Of a stretch of 64,000 nt of DNA, positions 61,810-64,000 are shown in pieces. How positions within the stretch are numbered: position 1 is the stretch's first letter; every line of letters starts with the position of its first letter. The DNA comes from Leptospiraceae bacterium (GTDB lineage Bacteria > Spirochaetota > Leptospiria > Leptospirales > Leptospiraceae): the NCBI GenBank assembly GCA_024233835.1, contig JACKPC010000001.1, positions 1,302,001 to 1,366,000 of the forward strand, in the 5' to 3' direction. The notes beneath the pieces were generated by a model. That model did no database searches. It had not been told where the DNA came from and saw nothing but the letters and a program-made list of their open reading frames with translations. A program made the position numbers and the translations under genes.

Positions 61810-62923
61810 TATGAGTCAGACGTTAATAAAAATTGCACAAAAGTTAAAAACAAACAACAAAAAAGTGCAGCTCATCTATGCTTTTAACGGCACGGGGAAA
61901 ACACGCCTTTCGCGGGAATTTAAGCAGTTAATCGCTCCTACAAGTGATGGTGATGAAGCAGAACTTTCACCGAGAAAAATCCTGTATTATAATGCTTTTA
62001 CAGAAGACCTATTTTATTGGGACAACGATTTAAGACAGGATACAGAACCCAAATTAAAGATTCAGCCAAATTCCTTTACCGATTGGATACTGAAAGATCA
62101 GGGACAAGATCGAAATATTATTACAAACTTCCAACGTTATACAAATGATAAACTAACACCTCTTTTTATTGATGACTTTACTGCGGTGAGTTTTTCTCTT
62201 GAACGCGGAGATGATGCAAGTTCAGGAAATCTAAAAATCTCCAAAGGAGAAGAAAGCGTCTTTATCTGGAGTGTTTTTTTTACCTTACTCGAACAGGTCA
62301 TTAGTATTTTAAATGTTGCCGAACCCATTGAACGGGAGACAGATCAGTTCAATCAATTGGAATACATTTTTGTTGATGATCCTGTAAGCTCTTTAGATGA
62401 AAACCATTTGATTGAATTGGCGGTACAATTAGGAGCTTTGATTACATCCAGTAGCTCAACTTTAAAGTTTATAATCACGACTCATAATCCGCTTTTCTAT
62501 AATGTATTATTCAATGAGCTAAAGACGAAAGGGTGTTATATGCTATTAAAAAATGAGGATGGAACGTTTCAGTTAGATGAAAAACATGGGGATTCAAATA
62601 AGAGTTTTTCTTATCACTTATATTTAAAACAGACCATCGAGGAAGCCATTGAAGGAAATAAAATTCAAAGATACCATTTTATGTTATTACGTAATTTATA
62701 TGAAAAAACAGCAAGCTTTCTTGGCTACCCCAGATGGTCTGAATTATTGCCGGGTGACAAGCAAGCTTATTTAAATCGCATCATTCAGTTTACCAGCCAT
62801 CGCACCTTATCGAATGAAGAAGTTGCCGAACCAAGCGAACCGGAAAAGCAAACCGTTAAGTTTTTACTAAATAATTTAATTAGTAACTATGGCTTTTGGC
62901 AGCAAGGAGAAAATAATGGTTAA
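61802..62923 (+). CDS. AAA/ABC-type ATPase in the prrC position
   Basis: A 373-residue P-loop ATPase. The Walker A motif is YAFNGTGKTRLSREF (around residues 27-41). The ABC-like Walker B/D-loop is FVDDPVSSLDENH (~190-202), and the switch His is in ITTHNPLFYNVL. The C-terminal ~100 residues (YHFMLLRNLYEKTASFLGYP, RIIQFTSHRTLSNEE) could be an effector domain. This is the RloC/PrrC-related COG4694-like group seen beside type I systems. Whether it is a tRNA anticodon nuclease cannot be decided here. It overlaps hsdS and hsdR by eight bases each; a second start at 61811 is possible. Confidence 0.8.
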   Translation: MPSMSQTLIKIAQKLKTNNKKVQLIYAFNGTGKTRLSREFKQLIAPTSDGDEAELSPRKILYYNAFTEDLFYWDNDLRQDTEPKLKIQPNSFTDWILKDQGQDRNIITNFQRYTNDKLTPLFIDDFTAVSFSLERGDDASSGNLKISKGEESVFIWSVFFTLLEQVISILNVAEPIERETDQFNQLEYIFVDDPVSSLDENHLIELAVQLGALITSSSSTLKFIITTHNPLFYNVLFNELKTKGCYMLLKNEDGTFQLDEKHGDSNKSFSYHLYLKQTIEEAIEGNKIQRYHFMLLRNLYEKTASFLGYPRWSELLPGDKQAYLNRIIQFTSHRTLSNEEVAEPSEPEKQTVKFLLNNLISNYGFWQQGENNG

Positions 62924-64000
62924 ATCCACAAAGCCCATCGTAGAATCAAAAAACTTTATCGTCTTAGACAAATACACAAGTGAATGGCAGGTCAATCAAA
63001 GCTACCAGAGTGAAAGTGATTTAGAAAGGGAGCTGCTCGAAGATCTAAAAAATCAGGGCTATGAAATTCTAACAGAAATAAACTCTACCGAAAAAATGCT
63101 GGCAAATGTACGGAAACAACTACAAAACTTAAATCATGTTCAATTTTCAGAAAGTGAATGGTCACGCTTTGTAGAACAATATTTAGATAAGCCGAGCGAT
63201 ACCATAGTCGAAAAAACCCGAAAAATTCATGATGACTATATTTATGACTTTGTCTTCGATGATGGCCATATCGAAAACATTTATCTTATAGATAAAAAAA
63301 ACATCTTACGCAATCACTGCCAGGTGATAAACCAGTTCGAACAAACCGGAATGCAGACAAATCGCTATGACGTCACGATCCTAATTAATGGATTGCCACT
63401 GGTGCAAATTGAGCTAAAAAAACGTGGTGTTGCCATTCGGGAAGCCTTCAACCAGGTACACCGTTACAGCAAAGAGAGCTTTAACAGCGAACATTCATTA
63501 TATAAGTATTTACAAATATTTATAATTTCTAATGGTACAGATACTCGCTATTTTGCGAATACAACCAAGCGCGATAAAAACAGTTTTGATTTTACCATGA
63601 ATTGGGCAAAGGCTGATAATACATTAATTAAAGACTTAAAAGACTTTACAGCCACGTTTTTTCAAAAAAACACTTTATTGAATGTCCTCATCCAGTATTC
63701 GGTATTTGATGTAAACAATACCCTACTTGTTATGCGTCCCTACCAAATTGCAGCTACCGAGCGTATATTATGGAAGATCAAAAGTTCCTACCAGGCTAAA
63801 AACTGGAGTAAGACAGAAAGTGGTGGCTTTATCTGGCATACCACAGGCTCAGGAAAAACCCTAACCAGTTTTAAAGCAGCACGGTTAGCTACAGAATTAG
63901 ATTTTATTGATAAAGTGTTCTTTGTCGTTGATCGTAAAGACCTCGATTACCAGACGATGAAAGAATACCAGCGTTTTTCACCGGATAGTGTGAATGGTTC
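62916..64000 (+). CDS. hsdR: type I restriction endonuclease subunit, cut by the right edge
   Basis: The frame is open from the ATG at 62916 to the window end; 361 residues are visible of a normal ~1000-1050. The nuclease domain has NRYDVTILINGLPLVQIELKKRG with Asp152, Glu166 and Lys168, the PD-(D/E)XK set. The first helicase motif is WHTTGSGKTLTSF (Gly311 region), followed by FVVDRKDLDYQTMKEY. The sequence is close to EcoR124I-type HsdR as I remember it. GGAGAAAAT lies before the start, which overlaps the ATPase gene by eight bases. It cleaves DNA unmodified at the HsdS target after translocation. Confidence 0.95.
   Translation, partial: MVKSTKPIVESKNFIVLDKYTSEWQVNQSYQSESDLERELLEDLKNQGYEILTEINSTEKMLANVRKQLQNLNHVQFSESEWSRFVEQYLDKPSDTIVEKTRKIHDDYIYDFVFDDGHIENIYLIDKKNILRNHCQVINQFEQTGMQTNRYDVTILINGLPLVQIELKKRGVAIREAFNQVHRYSKESFNSEHSLYKYLQIFIISNGTDTRYFANTTKRDKNSFDFTMNWAKADNTLIKDLKDFTATFFQKNTLLNVLIQYSVFDVNNTLLVMRPYQIAATERILWKIKSSYQAKNWSKTESGGFIWHTTGSGKTLTSFKAARLATELDFIDKVFFVVDRKDLDYQTMKEYQRFSPDSVNG

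Noticed and set aside
61802..62923. calling the ATPase PrrC outright
   Set aside because: Position and P-loop fit, but the PrrC catalytic triad could not be placed with confidence by eye.

Overview
The window is AT-rich chromosomal DNA from a diderm bacterium, most likely a spirochaete of the Leptospira group. The reasons are the many exported lipoproteins with relaxed lipoboxes (often S-C), a phasin-related protein, type III glutamine synthetase, TRL-like lipoproteins, and c-di-GMP and PP2C/SpoIIE signalling proteins. This placement is inference; there is no rRNA gene or other marker here. I found no rRNA, tRNA, CRISPR array or complete insertion sequence.

Layout. 1-2.7 kb: signalling genes (an HDOD protein cut by the left edge, and an EAL phosphodiesterase with a YkuI-like sensor). 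2.7-7.1 kb: a SUF iron-sulfur assembly operon (sufC, sufD, a Rieske ferredoxin, sufS, sufU, a SufT-like gene) without sufB, preceded by two overlapping palindromes that resemble a Fur/PerR operator. 7-19.6 kb: mixed housekeeping and envelope genes (RidA, a membrane PP2C phosphatase, enoyl-CoA hydratase, PhoD-like phosphatase, an alpha/beta hydrolase fused to an N-terminal domain, aroD, an LpoB-like/COG3014-like lipoprotein pair, an omega-amidase-like hydrolase, dprA). 19.8-32 kb: an aldolase/dehydrogenase fusion, NnrS with two small TRL-like genes, an Acg-type nitroreductase-like lipoprotein, an OmpA-family lipoprotein, RluD-family synthase, a membrane phosphotransferase/sulfatase-fold enzyme, and heme A synthesis (ctaB, ctaA). 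32-38.3 kb: phasin, inositol monophosphatase, a kinase-phosphatase that matches the first two domains of the RNA-repair enzyme Pnkp but lacks its ligase, hisE, and a thioredoxin-TPR/esterase pair. 38.3-44.4 kb: a minus-strand run trpF-mutS-yggS-modA-modB-modC. 44.5-57.7 kb: type III glutamine synthetase, then poorly characterised envelope proteins including a J-domain/SH3 membrane protein, a 1205-residue TPR lipoprotein and a PEGA lipoprotein.

57.99-64 kb (right edge): a type I restriction-modification locus of the EcoR124I (type IC) kind, hsdM-rhuM-hsdS-AAA ATPase-hsdR, with hsdR cut by the window end. Its codon use differs from the flank and it looks horizontally acquired. hsdS carries four perfect 12-bp repeats between two closely similar target-recognition domains. 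The ATPase gene sits where the prrC anticodon nuclease sits in the EcoprrI locus.

The most interesting items are the hsd locus (repeat-tunable specificity plus two accessory genes), the ligase-less Pnkp, and the palindromic operator in front of the SUF operon.
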